A DNA stretch of 64,000 nucleotides from Clostridium culturomicium (GCF_000821305.1 NZ_CCXK01000015.1:436528-500527), one strand, 5' to 3'; positions 8,416-17,825 are shown, numbered from the stretch's first letter. Translations and numbers: made by a program. Notes: generated from the letters alone by a model not told the origin.

Positions 8416-8472
8416 TAATATCACTCCTAAAAATATTTATCCTCTGTACACCTTATTCATAGATAAAATAAA

Positions 8473-8518
8473 TAGTGAACACAAATAATTATACTCTTTA
8501 TTTTATCCATGTTCACTA
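8473..8518 (-). terminator. Hairpin downstream of spoIIR
   Basis: Nine-base arms TAGTGAACA (8473-8481) and TGTTCACTA (8510-8518), with further AT pairing in the loop. The U-tract is weak (TTTATTTTATC on the minus strand). It lies between repeat copy A and ddl and could end the spoIIR transcript. Confidence 0.5.
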
Positions 8519-8539
8519 TCATATTCAATAAATGATCCT

Positions 8540-8650
8540 CCAAATCTTTGATTTGATTATCAGAACTTAAGTGAGAGTTTAAATCTTTGATTTAGCACCT
8601 CGTACTTACTAAGCTGATTACTCCACCAACCGCATGTGAGGCAGAGTTTC
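8540..8650 (+). repeat. Dispersed modular repeat, copy A
   Basis: Contains two near-palindromic cores: CCAAATCTTTGATTTG at 8540-8555 and TAAATCTTTGATTTA at 8580-8594. Between them is CTTAAGTGA (8566-8574); after them come a GTACTTACT block and a CCACCAACCGCATGTGAGGCAGAG block. The same modules recur in the same order at 37617 (plus) and 49971 (minus). Confidence 0.75.
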
Positions 8651-8683
8651 TTCATCATTTTATTGTATTATTATTTTATTTTA

Positions 8684-9445
8684 CTACTTCATAAGTCCTT
8701 TAAACATTTCAGCTACCTTAAACTTTACTACTACATTTTTATCTTCAGTATTATCTACTACCTTTACACTTTTGTTATCATTCTTATCAGTTTTATTATC
8801 ATTTTTACTAGTTTTTTTATTATTCTCCTTACTTGTATTATCAACCATATTAAACTCATCTTCATTTAATACGCTTTTCATCTCTTTTTCAGTTTCTTCA
8901 TAAGCAACTTCGCCCTTAGTTATATCAACAAAGCATATAGGCGGAAACATTACACACCACCAATTCTGACCTTCTCCACTTCCTATAATAATTCTATAAG
9001 CTTCATATTGGCCTTGTGGCAAAGTTATATTTCCATAAGTTTTAACTGGAAAATACTCTTTAGATAAAGTTGATTGAACTTTATAATCATATCCGTTTTC
9101 TTCAATAACTCTCTCTGCAATCTTTAAAATCTCCTCATTCTTCTCAGTTAATATTATTCTTGATTCTTCAATACTTGTACTTTCTTTAAGTATTGGCTGT
9201 ATATATTTTAAAACTTCATCACGAACCTTTAATTTAAGCTCTTGATCCGCTTTTCCATCACTATTTGCTATAACATGAAATCTAATTAGTTTTTCAGCGA
9301 TTTCCTCAACCGTTATATCTTCTTGCCCATCCACTTGATTATCCATATCCTTGCTTTGAGCTTTTACCGTATTTATATTTATAAATCCAATAGTAATTAT
9401 CATTAAAAGTAAAGTGACAATAATTCCAGGTATATTTTTCTTCAT
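8684..9445 (-). CDS. spoIIR: Stage II sporulation protein R
   Basis: SpoIIR is the forespore-made secreted signal that triggers SpoIIGA processing of pro-sigma-E in the mother cell. From the ATG at 9445 it has 253 residues: an N-terminal hydrophobic export segment (about 7-24), then EKLIRFHVIANSDGKADQ, KVRDEVLKYI and GQNWWCVMFPPICFVD, all characteristic. The last 50 residues carry a K/N/D/T-rich tail (SKNDNKTDKNDNKS) that is longer than usual. The frame extends to 9511, but GGGGGAGGAAAAAAC sits directly before the ATG at 9445, fixing the start. Confidence 0.93.
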   Translation of the reverse strand: MKKNIPGIIVTLLLMIITIGFININTVKAQSKDMDNQVDGQEDITVEEIAEKLIRFHVIANSDGKADQELKLKVRDEVLKYIQPILKESTSIEESRIILTEKNEEILKIAERVIEENGYDYKVQSTLSKEYFPVKTYGNITLPQGQYEAYRIIIGSGEGQNWWCVMFPPICFVDITKGEVAYEETEKEMKSVLNEDEFNMVDNTSKENNKKTSKNDNKTDKNDNKSVKVVDNTEDKNVVVKFKVAEMFKGLMK

Positions 9446-9533
9446 GTTTTTTCCTCCCCCAACACTTTCATCTATACTCAAATTATTGCCACTTGGACAA
9501 GTTATATACATAACTTTTAAATTTATTTGATCT

Positions 9534-10703
9534 TTAATTTATAATTCCTACAGTTCTAATTTGATTTTTAACTACTATAGAAATCTCTGCTTTTTGAAAT
9601 TCCTCTGACCAATTATCCTTAATGCTTTCCCAAAGTTTATAATGATATTTTTTCACCTTATCTTCAATTTCTAACACATCTAGTTTTAAATCATTCTTTG
9701 TTCTGTAAGCTACCTCTAGCAGTTCCTTCTCCATCTGTGTATTTAATTCTTCTTCAAGAATTTTAATATCTTTAGCTTCGATTTCCTTAGCATCAGTATA
9801 ATATCCTGCTAAATCCCCCTCTGTAAAAATAGAGTATTTTAAATGTAGTTTATTATCTATGTATTTTATATCTAAATTAGAATCCACAGTCTCTATATAA
9901 TAATCTATGGGATGACCTCCGCTGGTAACAACCTTTTTACTTGAACCAATATCACTTCTAAGAATTTGTACATTTTCTATTTCATTATTATTTAAGTAAG
10001 CTTTTATTTTATTGTTTTCTATAACAGCGACGCCTTCTAACTCAATTTCGTCCTCACTTTTTAAATCAAATACAGGAAGCATGCTTATAGACTTAGACTT
10101 AACCATATCAATGTACTTAGTTAATGTTATAGGAGATATAGTACCCGTAATTCTGCTGTTTCCAAGAAGATTTGTTATATAACTATCTATACCGTCCTCC
10201 ATCATTGGCTTAACCTTTATATAATCCTCTGTATTTCCTTTAACTATAGCCATGATTATAGACCTATTTAAATTAGGTTCTCTCTCAATATAATCTAAAA
10301 TCTCCTTTTCTAATTCTGGATAGTCAAAAACCTTATTGCTCAAAAGAAGAAGCTTGCTATGTCCAAAATGAAGACTTCTGCTACTCATACTCGCAGCTTT
10401 AAAATATGCATCTGTTGGTGAATATCCATCTACAGTTAATGAAAGTCCTTCTGTTGTTCCCTTTTGTGTATCCATATGACGTAAATCTGGGAAGCCATAA
10501 GTTATTTTAACCATATTCATATCTTTATAATTATTAATATCTACATCTTCCGATAGGGATTCCTTTTTATCTACGTCACTTCCAACATCTATTCCTATGG
10601 TTGAAACGAAAGCTCTCCTATCAATCTCAATTCTATCCCAGCATCCTGTAAGTAACAGTGCTAATGATAATACTAAAATTAAATTCAAAACTTTATTTTT
10701 CAC
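9534..10703 (-). CDS. gerKC: Spore germination lipoprotein, Ger(x)C family
   Basis: C subunit of a nutrient germinant receptor in the spore inner membrane. From the GTG at 10703 it has 389 residues with a signal peptide and lipobox LLLTGC (Cys near 21), then WDRIEIDRRAFVSTIGIDVG, typical for GerAC/GerKC, and a C-terminal domain rich in helix. The longer frame from 10727 contains GGAGGA in its first codons; the GTG 7 bases after it is the likely start. It overlaps the end of the B gene by 11 bases, so translation is probably coupled. Confidence 0.92.
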   Translation of the reverse strand: MKNKVLNLILVLSLALLLTGCWDRIEIDRRAFVSTIGIDVGSDVDKKESLSEDVDINNYKDMNMVKITYGFPDLRHMDTQKGTTEGLSLTVDGYSPTDAYFKAASMSSRSLHFGHSKLLLLSNKVFDYPELEKEILDYIEREPNLNRSIIMAIVKGNTEDYIKVKPMMEDGIDSYITNLLGNSRITGTISPITLTKYIDMVKSKSISMLPVFDLKSEDEIELEGVAVIENNKIKAYLNNNEIENVQILRSDIGSSKKVVTSGGHPIDYYIETVDSNLDIKYIDNKLHLKYSIFTEGDLAGYYTDAKEIEAKDIKILEEELNTQMEKELLEVAYRTKNDLKLDVLEIEDKVKKYHYKLWESIKDNWSEEFQKAEISIVVKNQIRTVGIIN

Positions 10704-11796
10704 TAACACTCCTCCTTCTAACTCCAAATAAACTTACAGCTAAAGTTAAGCCTATGATTATTAAAAGTACCCCTATAAATCCAATTCTAAGATAATTAAA
10801 CCTTAAATTTCTCACATCAATTATATTTTCAGGTATCATAGCTGCAAGATATACAATAGGTACATATATCATTGATGAGATTCTAACATCCTCAATATTG
10901 AATACATCTTTTAAAATAATAGATGAAAAATAGTATATATTTGCAAAAGAGGTAAAATAAAATATAACCCATAAAGCCATTATCAAGCTATCCCACTTCT
11001 CTAAAATTCCACTGCTTGAGCTGATAGACTGCAGCATTGTTATTGTAGGAAAAATGCTATCCGCTGTTTGTACAGACGATAAGGTTGCTGAAACCAAAAT
11101 TAAAATAATAATATAAAATATTGTAACGAAAATACTGCTTTTAAAGATTATAGATTTAATCTTTTTTCTTTTCTTTACATAAGGCATTAATATGAATGCC
11201 ATAGAAAATCCATTAAACAAAAATAATATTTCAAAGCTAGATAAAAAATAATCTTTTACGGGATACCCTCCTATCGGAAGCAAATTACTAAAATCTGCTG
11301 CTGGAAGAGTTAATAGAAGCATTATTCCTATTGGTACAAACATTATCCAAAATACTATTTCATTAAAATGAACCACATTAGCAAGACCACCTCTGCTTAG
11401 ATACATACCAATGAATATAAATGTTGCTATTATAACTTCCGTCGGCGTATTTTTTAATAAATACATCGATATTACTTCTGAAAAAGTCCTAAGGGATAGT
11501 GCTAATACTATTAAAGTTAATATTGAATATGCAACTGCTACTATTTTCCCAATAAGCCTTCCATAATTGCTGGTCAAGATAAATGTTAAGTCTTTAAATT
11601 TATTCAAACTAATAACTTTATATATTAAATATAAAATTATTAAAATTTCCACACCAGTAATCAATGCTGAAATCCAGCCACTTGGCCCCACATATTTTGC
11701 AACAATAGAAGGTGCGTAAAATATTCCAACACCTATCATCGAAACTGAAAGACTTACAAACAGAGCAAATTCTTCAATAAATCCTTTTTTCTCCAT
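10693..11796 (-). CDS. gerKB: Spore germination permease-like protein, GerAB family
   Basis: B subunit of the germinant receptor, a member of the APC-type transporter fold that binds the germinant. It has 367 residues with about ten membrane segments, starting FALFVSLSVSMIGVGIFYAPS-type sequence, with RGGLANVV mid-protein and a basic C-terminus. The ATG follows AAGGAGGATGAACT. It begins 12 bases after gerKA in the same operon (A-B-C). Confidence 0.93.
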   Translation of the reverse strand: MEKKGFIEEFALFVSLSVSMIGVGIFYAPSIVAKYVGPSGWISALITGVEILIILYLIYKVISLNKFKDLTFILTSNYGRLIGKIVAVAYSILTLIVLALSLRTFSEVISMYLLKNTPTEVIIATFIFIGMYLSRGGLANVVHFNEIVFWIMFVPIGIMLLLTLPAADFSNLLPIGGYPVKDYFLSSFEILFLFNGFSMAFILMPYVKKRKKIKSIIFKSSIFVTIFYIIILILVSATLSSVQTADSIFPTITMLQSISSSSGILEKWDSLIMALWVIFYFTSFANIYYFSSIILKDVFNIEDVRISSMIYVPIVYLAAMIPENIIDVRNLRFNYLRIGFIGVLLIIIGLTLAVSLFGVRRRSVSEK

Positions 11797-11808
11797 AGTT
11801 CATCCTCC

Positions 11809-13281
11809 TTAATTAGTATCTTCTTTTTGTCTTATAGTATTGCGAGGCTTCAAAAACTCTGGTCTTTTTATAAATCTATTTAAAGGTAGTCTCACAAATA
11901 AATCTTTCATATCACTCCATACCAAGTCTACTGCAGGTGCTAAGTATGGAATACCAAAACTCTTAATCCTGGTTAAATGAATTACTAGGAATATTACCCC
12001 AAGCATTATTCCATACAAACCCAAAACCGCAGATAAAATAATAATCATAATTCTAAAGTATGTAAATGCAGCCGTTACTTCATAGTTAGGAATCAAGAAA
12101 GTAGTTATTGCCGTTGTCCCTAATATAATGATCATTATCGGACTAACTAACCCTGCACTTACAGCTGACTGACCAATAATTAAACCACCAACAATACCAA
12201 TAGTTGAGCTTATAGCCTTTGGAAGCTTTATTATGGCTTGAATCAAAAACGCTAATGCAGCTTCCATTAAAAATACTTCTACATAAGCCGGAAATGGAAC
12301 ACCCTCCCTTGATGCAGCAATAGTATATGCCAGCTTTGTAGGAATTAAGTCTGCGTGGAAGGATGTCACTGCCACATATAGAGCAGGCATAATAAGAGAT
12401 GTCATAATCCCTATTAATCTCAGAAATCTTACAAAGGTTCCAGTTATCCAGCTAGAATAATAATCATCTGGTGCTTGGAAGAAATCAACTAATACAGCAG
12501 GCACTATAAGTACAAAAGGTGAACCATCCACTATAATTCCAATTCTGCCTTCATATAAAGCTGCCGAAACCACATCTGGTCTTTCAGTGCTTTGGACCTG
12601 CGGAAATGGGGTATTTTCATTATCCTCAATAAACTGCTCTATGTATCCGCTGTCTAAAATGGCATCTATATCAATTCTTTTCAATCTCCTTCTTAATTCT
12701 TTTAAAACTTCTATGTTTACAATGTCATCTATATACACTAAGGCTATGTCTGTTTTAGACCTTACACCACATTGAGATGCTTCTACTTTTAGCCCTACAT
12801 CCCTAATTCTTCTTCTAAGCAGTGCAGTGTTAAATCTAATAGTTTCAGTAAACCCTTCCCTAGGTCCCCTTATAACAGTTTCTGATGAAGGCTCCGAAAC
12901 TCCCCTGTTGGGCCAGCTTCTTGTGGCAATAATTATAGCGCCAGGATATCCATCAATGAATAAAAGAGTTTCTCCTGACAATGCTGCTGCTAAGCCATCA
13001 GTCATTGTTTTTACTTCTCTCATATCCGATACAGAAATAACTCTTGATTTTAGCTCTACCGGATCTGTTACCTCACCCGCCATCTCCATCAATGGCTCTA
13101 CAACGTAATCATCTAATAAAATTTTATCTGCCATTCCATCAATGTACACTAAAGCACAAAGAATGTTCCCGCAATTAAACTCTCTAAAAACCATATCACT
13201 GGTATCCTTAAAGAGGTCTCTGACATAAGCCATATTCTCTTTTGTACTTTTAGAAATATTAGTGCGTACCTTTTCCTTCAT
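11809..13281 (-). CDS. gerKA: Spore germination protein, GerAA/GerKA family
   Basis: A subunit of the germinant receptor. It has 490 residues: a hydrophilic N-terminal half with the paired domain (FREFNCGNILCALVYIDGM; then DGYPGAIIIATRSWPNRG and a PSSETVIRGPREGFTET block, the best-conserved part of the family), then membrane segments from about residue 285 to 440 and a basic tail. The ATG follows AAGGGAG. It is first in the A-B-C tricistron, preceded by a small membrane protein gene 25 bases away. Confidence 0.94.
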   Translation of the reverse strand: MKEKVRTNISKSTKENMAYVRDLFKDTSDMVFREFNCGNILCALVYIDGMADKILLDDYVVEPLMEMAGEVTDPVELKSRVISVSDMREVKTMTDGLAAALSGETLLFIDGYPGAIIIATRSWPNRGVSEPSSETVIRGPREGFTETIRFNTALLRRRIRDVGLKVEASQCGVRSKTDIALVYIDDIVNIEVLKELRRRLKRIDIDAILDSGYIEQFIEDNENTPFPQVQSTERPDVVSAALYEGRIGIIVDGSPFVLIVPAVLVDFFQAPDDYYSSWITGTFVRFLRLIGIMTSLIMPALYVAVTSFHADLIPTKLAYTIAASREGVPFPAYVEVFLMEAALAFLIQAIIKLPKAISSTIGIVGGLIIGQSAVSAGLVSPIMIIILGTTAITTFLIPNYEVTAAFTYFRIMIIILSAVLGLYGIMLGVIFLVIHLTRIKSFGIPYLAPAVDLVWSDMKDLFVRLPLNRFIKRPEFLKPRNTIRQKEDTN

Positions 13282-13306
13282 AGCCTAAACTCCCTTCTCT
13301 TCTATG

Positions 13307-13507
13307 TTATAACCATGTCTGCCTAACAATATATAATCCAACAGTAATAATTGCCATAACAACTCCAATAGCTATACTTTGATTTCTAGCCCTCTGCTTA
13401 TTCTCTCTCTTAAAATATCTCGAGTCCGAAACAATGAGCATGTAAGCCGAAGCTAAAACTAACAAAACCAAGTACATATCTATTCGTTCTATAAATGTTT
13501 CTATCAC
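13307..13507 (-). CDS. Small two-helix membrane protein upstream of gerKA
   Basis: A 66-residue protein with two predicted membrane helices (about residues 10-25 and 45-62) joined by a basic loop SRYFKRENKQRARN. It starts at GTG (13507) behind AAGGAG. It resembles the small clostridial proteins annotated as CLC_0170 family, though I cannot confirm this. It is 25 bases upstream of gerKA, so it is probably part of the germination operon. Small membrane proteins are known partners of Ger receptors (GerD-like or D subunits), but that link is inference here. Confidence 0.7.
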   Translation of the reverse strand: MIETFIERIDMYLVLLVLASAYMLIVSDSRYFKRENKQRARNQSIAIGVVMAIITVGLYIVRQTWL

Positions 13508-13582
13508 AGTTCACGTCTCCTTAAATTTCATAATATACTTCACTTTAGTTTGAGCTTTAAATAAAAATAATATACAAATAAG

Positions 13583-13616
13583 AAGGGTATCGAGAATTTA
13601 AATTCACGATACCCTT
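13583..13616 (-). terminator. Terminator of ispE
   Basis: Arms AAGGGTATCG and CGATACCCTT with an inner palindrome GAATTTAAATTC. On the minus strand the stem is followed by TTCTTATTTG. It lies 17 bases past the ispE stop codon. Confidence 0.8.
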
Positions 13617-13633
13617 TACTTACTTTATAACCA

Positions 13634-14476
13634 CTATATTGTTGAAGTTACAAAGACCTCTTTATATTTATCTTTTAACATTTCAGCACATTTATTTGCT
13701 TTTTCCTCACTATCAAAAAAGCCAAACACTGTCGGCCCGCTTCCACTCATCATTGAGCCTAAAGCTCCTTCTGCACACATAAATTCTTTTATTCTTGAAA
13801 TCTCCTCATGTTCTTTTAATGTAACTAACTCTAACAAATTCATCATATTATCAGCTACATATTTTAAATCATCCCTATTCATGGCTTCAATCAACTCATC
13901 AACCTTTGGATGCTGTTTAACTTCGCTAAGTTTAAATCCTTTATAGGTAGCAATAGTTGAAACTCCAAAGTTAGGCTTAACTACTACTAACAGCTTATCC
14001 TTAAACGGTTTAAGCTCAGTAATAACTTCCCCAATTCCCTCACACAAGGCTGTTCCACCTTTTATACAATAAGGTACATCAGCCCCAATTTTAACTCCAA
14101 GCTCCATTAACTCTTTATCACTTATTTCAGGCTTATATAAATCTCTCATGGCCCTTAGTGCCGCTGCAGCATCAGTGCTTCCCCCTGCCATACCAGCCTC
14201 TACAGGTATGTTTTTCTCAATATGAACTGAAATTGCCTTTTCAACACTATACGTGTTACAAAATAACTCTATAGCCTTATATACTAGATTTCTATTGTCA
14301 GTAGGTACAAAGGATTTATTGCTAGTTATCTTTATTCCCTTCGCACTTTTTTTTAATTCAAGTTCATCATAAATATTTACCGTCTGCATAATCATTTTTA
14401 AAAGATGATAGCCGTCATCTCGCTTTCCGATTACATCTAAAGCAATATTAATTTTTCCATAGGCCTTAACTTTCAT
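13634..14476 (-). CDS. ispE: 4-diphosphocytidyl-2-C-methyl-D-erythritol kinase
   Basis: GHMP kinase of the non-mevalonate isoprenoid pathway. It has 280 residues: KAYGKINIALDVIGKRDDGYH at the N-terminus, the ATP loop PVEAGMAGGSTDAAAA, and MMSGSGPTVFG near the C-terminus. The ATG follows GTGAGGTGTTTG. The order yabG-veg-(sipL)-ispE matches the clostridial/Bacillus arrangement. ispF, another step of the same pathway, is at the far end of this window. Confidence 0.95.
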   Translation of the reverse strand: MKVKAYGKINIALDVIGKRDDGYHLLKMIMQTVNIYDELELKKSAKGIKITSNKSFVPTDNRNLVYKAIELFCNTYSVEKAISVHIEKNIPVEAGMAGGSTDAAAALRAMRDLYKPEISDKELMELGVKIGADVPYCIKGGTALCEGIGEVITELKPFKDKLLVVVKPNFGVSTIATYKGFKLSEVKQHPKVDELIEAMNRDDLKYVADNMMNLLELVTLKEHEEISRIKEFMCAEGALGSMMSGSGPTVFGFFDSEEKANKCAEMLKDKYKEVFVTSTI

Positions 14477-14551
14477 AATTCAAACACCTCACTAACAAAG
14501 AGAATAAGCTTTTTATATAGAAACGTCAAGCGTGAATGCACAAAATAAAAA

Positions 14552-14585
14552 TGCCATAGAAGTCAATTTCTTAACCCCCATGGCA
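14552..14585 (-). terminator. Terminator of sipL
   Basis: Stem TGCCAT / ATGGCA flanking a 22-base loop that can pair further; on the minus strand the stem is followed by TTTTTATTTTG. It begins 7 bases after the sipL stop. Confidence 0.7.
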
Positions 14586-14592
14586 CTAACAG

Positions 14593-16155
14593 CTATACTA
14601 TTGCTCTTCCTGGAATTATTAACTTTTGAGATGGTTTAATATCCTCATCGTCATATAAATCATTTAATCCAATAATTTCTTCTATTGTAGTTAAGTATTT
14701 TTTAGCAATTCCCCAAAGAGTATCTTCAGGCTGAACTACATAAATAATAATACTTGCCTTTTTCTTTGGAACTTCACCATCATTAACAGACATACTAACA
14801 ACAAATTTATTTTTGATTGTATAGAATACCTTGCAGTGAACTCTCACAACAGCTCTAATGTTAATATTACCGCCTTCTAAGCTGCCTTCGATGGATTCTA
14901 ATGCAACACTAGCTACAGCCTGCATATTTGGATTGGTACCTGCTATATCAACTTTAGCACTAAATGGTATCTCATCCTCCATGTTAACAAGATAATGTTC
15001 ATCGTCTTCAGATGCATAAATTACACATACTTTTAATACACCCTCAACTTCAACCTTATCATTCTTAACATACTTATCACTGATTGTTACAGCTCCTGTT
15101 GTCATTATAACCTTAACTGGTTTTAAATCATCATTTTTAGTTTCAATATCACCTTTAACTATACACTCATTATACCCATGACCCTGGATAACATTAATAT
15201 TATTTTCCTTAGTCTCCATATCAAGATGCTTAGTTGGAGAATATCCATCTTGAATTACTTCAACTTCTTCTTTATACATAACGTTAGTAGTAGCTTTTAC
15301 TATAAATTCTACATCTATAATTCTGCTTTCTCCCATATCATCTTGTCTAACATCATATTCAAAAGAATTCAAGCAGAAATCAGTAAAGTACTCCATATTT
15401 GGTTTTAATTCATCTACTGTTACTTCCTTATACAATGGCACATTATCTGAAATACAGAATAACTCTCTTCCATTCTTGCCTTTATATAATATAGAAACAG
15501 TTGCCATAGCCTCTATTTTTAGGCCTCCATCATGTATTCTAACATCTTTTTTACCAATCAATACATTGTACTTAACAACCTTTAAGCACTCATTTTTCTC
15601 CATGTCAATCTTCATTTCAGCTTTACCAACTAATTCTGCTTCTATTGGTTCCATAACCTTATCAACAGTCATTGGCTTCTTCAAGAATTGAATATCCTTA
15701 CCTTCATGAACATCTTTAACAATTTCAAAAGAATTTATATTGTATCCATTACATCTACATACCATAAATCCTTGAATTGATATCTTTCTTTCATTAATAA
15801 TAACACAGTCCATATGTTCAATATTCAATTCTACATCACAATACATATTAGCTTGAGCCCCAACCATATTAATTGACTCTGCCATATTACCATTGTAAGT
15901 AACTGAATGTGCTTCTGTAGCACCACTGTCTTTTGCCATATAAAGAATCGTATATTGCAACTGACCTTCTAAATTAACCTTATCAGTTCCAACTTCTTTA
16001 TTAGTAATCATAGGTTTAACATCTAACATTAGTATGCTTTCTACATCTGGAAGAGTATCTGGTATAACATACTCTTCTTTTACAAAGATCTTTGCGTCAT
16101 TTTGAGCTATTGATTGTTCATACTCTATATAGTCTTTTATCAGATCTAAATCCAT
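14593..16155 (-). CDS. sipL: Spore coat morphogenetic protein SipL (SPOCS/DUF3794 repeats plus LysM)
   Basis: SipL links SpoIVA and the coat to the forespore surface in clostridia. The protein is 520 residues, the same size as C. difficile SipL. It has three beta-rich SPOCS/DUF3794-type repeats (roughly 30-150, 175-290 and 320-445) and a C-terminal LysM domain (about 475-519) containing YVVQPEDTLWGIAKKY and a closing KLIIPGRAIV. The ATG follows AGGAGGGAAAG. Gene order veg-sipL-ispE supports the assignment. Confidence 0.9.
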   Translation of the reverse strand: MDLDLIKDYIEYEQSIAQNDAKIFVKEEYVIPDTLPDVESILMLDVKPMITNKEVGTDKVNLEGQLQYTILYMAKDSGATEAHSVTYNGNMAESINMVGAQANMYCDVELNIEHMDCVIINERKISIQGFMVCRCNGYNINSFEIVKDVHEGKDIQFLKKPMTVDKVMEPIEAELVGKAEMKIDMEKNECLKVVKYNVLIGKKDVRIHDGGLKIEAMATVSILYKGKNGRELFCISDNVPLYKEVTVDELKPNMEYFTDFCLNSFEYDVRQDDMGESRIIDVEFIVKATTNVMYKEEVEVIQDGYSPTKHLDMETKENNINVIQGHGYNECIVKGDIETKNDDLKPVKVIMTTGAVTISDKYVKNDKVEVEGVLKVCVIYASEDDEHYLVNMEDEIPFSAKVDIAGTNPNMQAVASVALESIEGSLEGGNINIRAVVRVHCKVFYTIKNKFVVSMSVNDGEVPKKKASIIIYVVQPEDTLWGIAKKYLTTIEEIIGLNDLYDDEDIKPSQKLIIPGRAIV

Positions 16156-16321
16156 AAACTTTCCCTCCTAAAATACCTACTAATAATGTATATATGGGAT
16201 TGTTCCGAAATATAACTACTTATGCCATTGAACTAAAAAAATTTTTATGATTTTGGAATAATTATTATTTAATATATAGATATTGGAGAAATAACCTATT
16301 TAGAAGCTCCCAAATAAAAAA

Positions 16322-16345
16322 GAGACATTCTTAATAGAATGTCTC
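16322..16345 (-). terminator. Terminator of veg
   Basis: Nine-base perfect stem GAGACATTC / GAATGTCTC with a 6-base loop; the minus strand continues with TTTTTTATTT. It lies just beyond the veg stop codon. Confidence 0.92.
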
Positions 16346-16351
16346 AATATG

Positions 16352-16588
16352 TTATCCTGCAAATACTAGTTGAACTGTCTTTGTAAGTACATCACTATAA
16401 CTATAGCTAACAGTACGCTGACAATTACTGTCTAGTCTTATAATGAATATACTATCGTATGTCTTTTCTAGAACTCCTTTATTTACTACAATCTTTCGTC
16501 TTCCGCCATTTGCCTTTAATGTCACTTTCTCGCCAACATGACCTTCGATATCTTTTTTAATCGTGGTCAATACATTTCCCATTTTCAC
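16352..16588 (-). CDS. veg: Veg family protein
   Basis: A 78-residue SH3-like small protein, homologous to B. subtilis Veg, a strongly expressed protein that stimulates biofilm genes. Signature residues are VTLKANGGRRK and VSYSYSDVLTKTVQL. The longest frame starts with GTG at 16597, but that overlaps the GAGGG ribosome site. The GTG at 16588 has an 8-base spacing and is preferred; the ATG at 16582 aligns with the B. subtilis start but is 14 bases from the ribosome site. A strong promoter lies upstream. Confidence 0.92.
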   Translation of the reverse strand: MKMGNVLTTIKKDIEGHVGEKVTLKANGGRRKIVVNKGVLEKTYDSIFIIRLDSNCQRTVSYSYSDVLTKTVQLVFAG

Positions 16589-16632
16589 AGTAGACACCCT
16601 CTTTCTTAATTTTCGTAAAGGCTTCTATTATT

Positions 16633-16661
16633 ATTGTAACAAATTTTGGTTTTTTAGTCAA
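16633..16661 (-). promoter_or_regulatory. Sigma-A promoter of veg
   Basis: On the minus strand TTGACT (16661-16656), 17-base spacer, TACAAT (16638-16633). The transcription start would be about 35 bases before the veg start codon. Strong veg promoters are also the rule in Bacillus. Confidence 0.82.
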
Positions 16662-16922
16662 GCGAACCAAATATTTTACAACATATATATGTACCTTGTC
16701 AATGTTAAAAATCCGTTAATTTTTAACGTATTTTTTTAATTACTGCACATTTTCCCTTTATAACGCTCAAAAATGAACTGAAATCAACTTGACAATAGTA
16801 TGTGTAGTAATTATTTAGAATATTCGCAAACAAGCCTACATTTAACTACAATTAACAGCAGTATCGATAAATTATTCAATAAATCGACACTGCTGTTAAT
16901 TAAAATAATTCAATAAAAAAAA
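16662..16922. other. Gap between veg promoter and yabG with a long inverted repeat
   Basis: No gene seen. An inverted repeat at 16852-16899 has arms TTAACAGCAGT and ACTGCTGTTAA plus inner ATCGAT / ATCGA pairing around a 14-base loop. It lies 23 bases past the yabG stop codon. It lacks a clear U-tract on the minus strand, so it may be a weak terminator or a 3'-end stabiliser. The rest is AT-rich and unremarkable. Confidence 0.45.
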
Positions 16923-17825
16923 CTAAACCATTATACTGTTATTATAATATTGAGATTTGGGATATCCTTCTCTATATTTTCCTCTTGTTTGAAGTCCACC
17001 AACACCTTTAATTCCAGTTATTGTATTTTCAATAGCGTCCTCAATATTCACTATCTCATTAATATTGGTATAAGCAACCTTCTCACATATAAATACAGGA
17101 TCTAAACAGTGAATAAGTACCCTGTTTGGTGAGGATGCAAAATTTGCACCTGCATCTAATAATGCCTCATAATTTGACTGACATGCCCCTGCAAAGATAA
17201 CTAAATCATCATAATTAGATTTATAACTCCTTAAAAGTGAAACACACTCCACAAAATACTTTGAATTTCTATAGTTATTAAGATCCATATAATCTGATGC
17301 ATTCTTCATCATTCCATCATGTCCTGTAATTACAACAATATCTGGATTCACCTCCTTAACTAAATCTAATATTTTTGATGGCTGTTCTTTTTCAGCAATA
17401 ACCCTTCCAACTGCATCTATATTTAACTGCTTATAGGTTTTTAAACATATCTCCAAATAAACAGGATCCCCGTCTATATGAAGTATTTTTCCTGGTCTTC
17501 CAAAGAACAATTCATTTTTTTTTAAAGAGGAATTTTTCTTATCCCTTCTTTCAATATCAATTTCAGGATATCTAAACGTCGCAGCATTTCCATTTCTAGC
17601 TAGCAAAACCTTTTTTAAAGTAGTATTAACCTTTTTATTAAAAACCTTGTCTTTCTCACCATTATTACTCAATTCTAAATCATCTTCATCACTATCTGCT
17701 TCAATTCTAATATTTAATCCCTTTAATAAATATTTTCTTTTTCCATCCTCATCGTAGATATCTATAATTGTAAAAATTATATCTTTCCCATAAGATCTTC
17801 TTACTACCTTATCTCCTATTTCCAT
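16923..17825 (-). CDS. yabG: Sporulation-specific protease YabG
   Basis: Cysteine protease that trims coat and cortex-associated proteins late in sporulation. The 300-residue protein opens with EIGDKVVRRSYGKDIIF-type sequence (a KOW/SH3-like start). The peptidase region contains ILHIDGDPVYLEICLKTY, VVITGHDG (His near 182) and FAGACQSNYEALLDAGA (Cys near 218), the probable His/Cys dyad, and it ends GGLQTRGKYREGYPKSQYY. The ATG follows AAAGGAGAG. It is followed by veg, as in Bacillus. Confidence 0.93.
   Translation of the reverse strand: MEIGDKVVRRSYGKDIIFTIIDIYDEDGKRKYLLKGLNIRIEADSDEDDLELSNNGEKDKVFNKKVNTTLKKVLLARNGNAATFRYPEIDIERRDKKNSSLKKNELFFGRPGKILHIDGDPVYLEICLKTYKQLNIDAVGRVIAEKEQPSKILDLVKEVNPDIVVITGHDGMMKNASDYMDLNNYRNSKYFVECVSLLRSYKSNYDDLVIFAGACQSNYEALLDAGANFASSPNRVLIHCLDPVFICEKVAYTNINEIVNIEDAIENTITGIKGVGGLQTRGKYREGYPKSQYYNNSIMV

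Noticed and set aside
8540..8650. CRISPR array or tandem repeat
   Set aside because: Only two cores of different sequence context per copy, no regular spacers and no cas genes.
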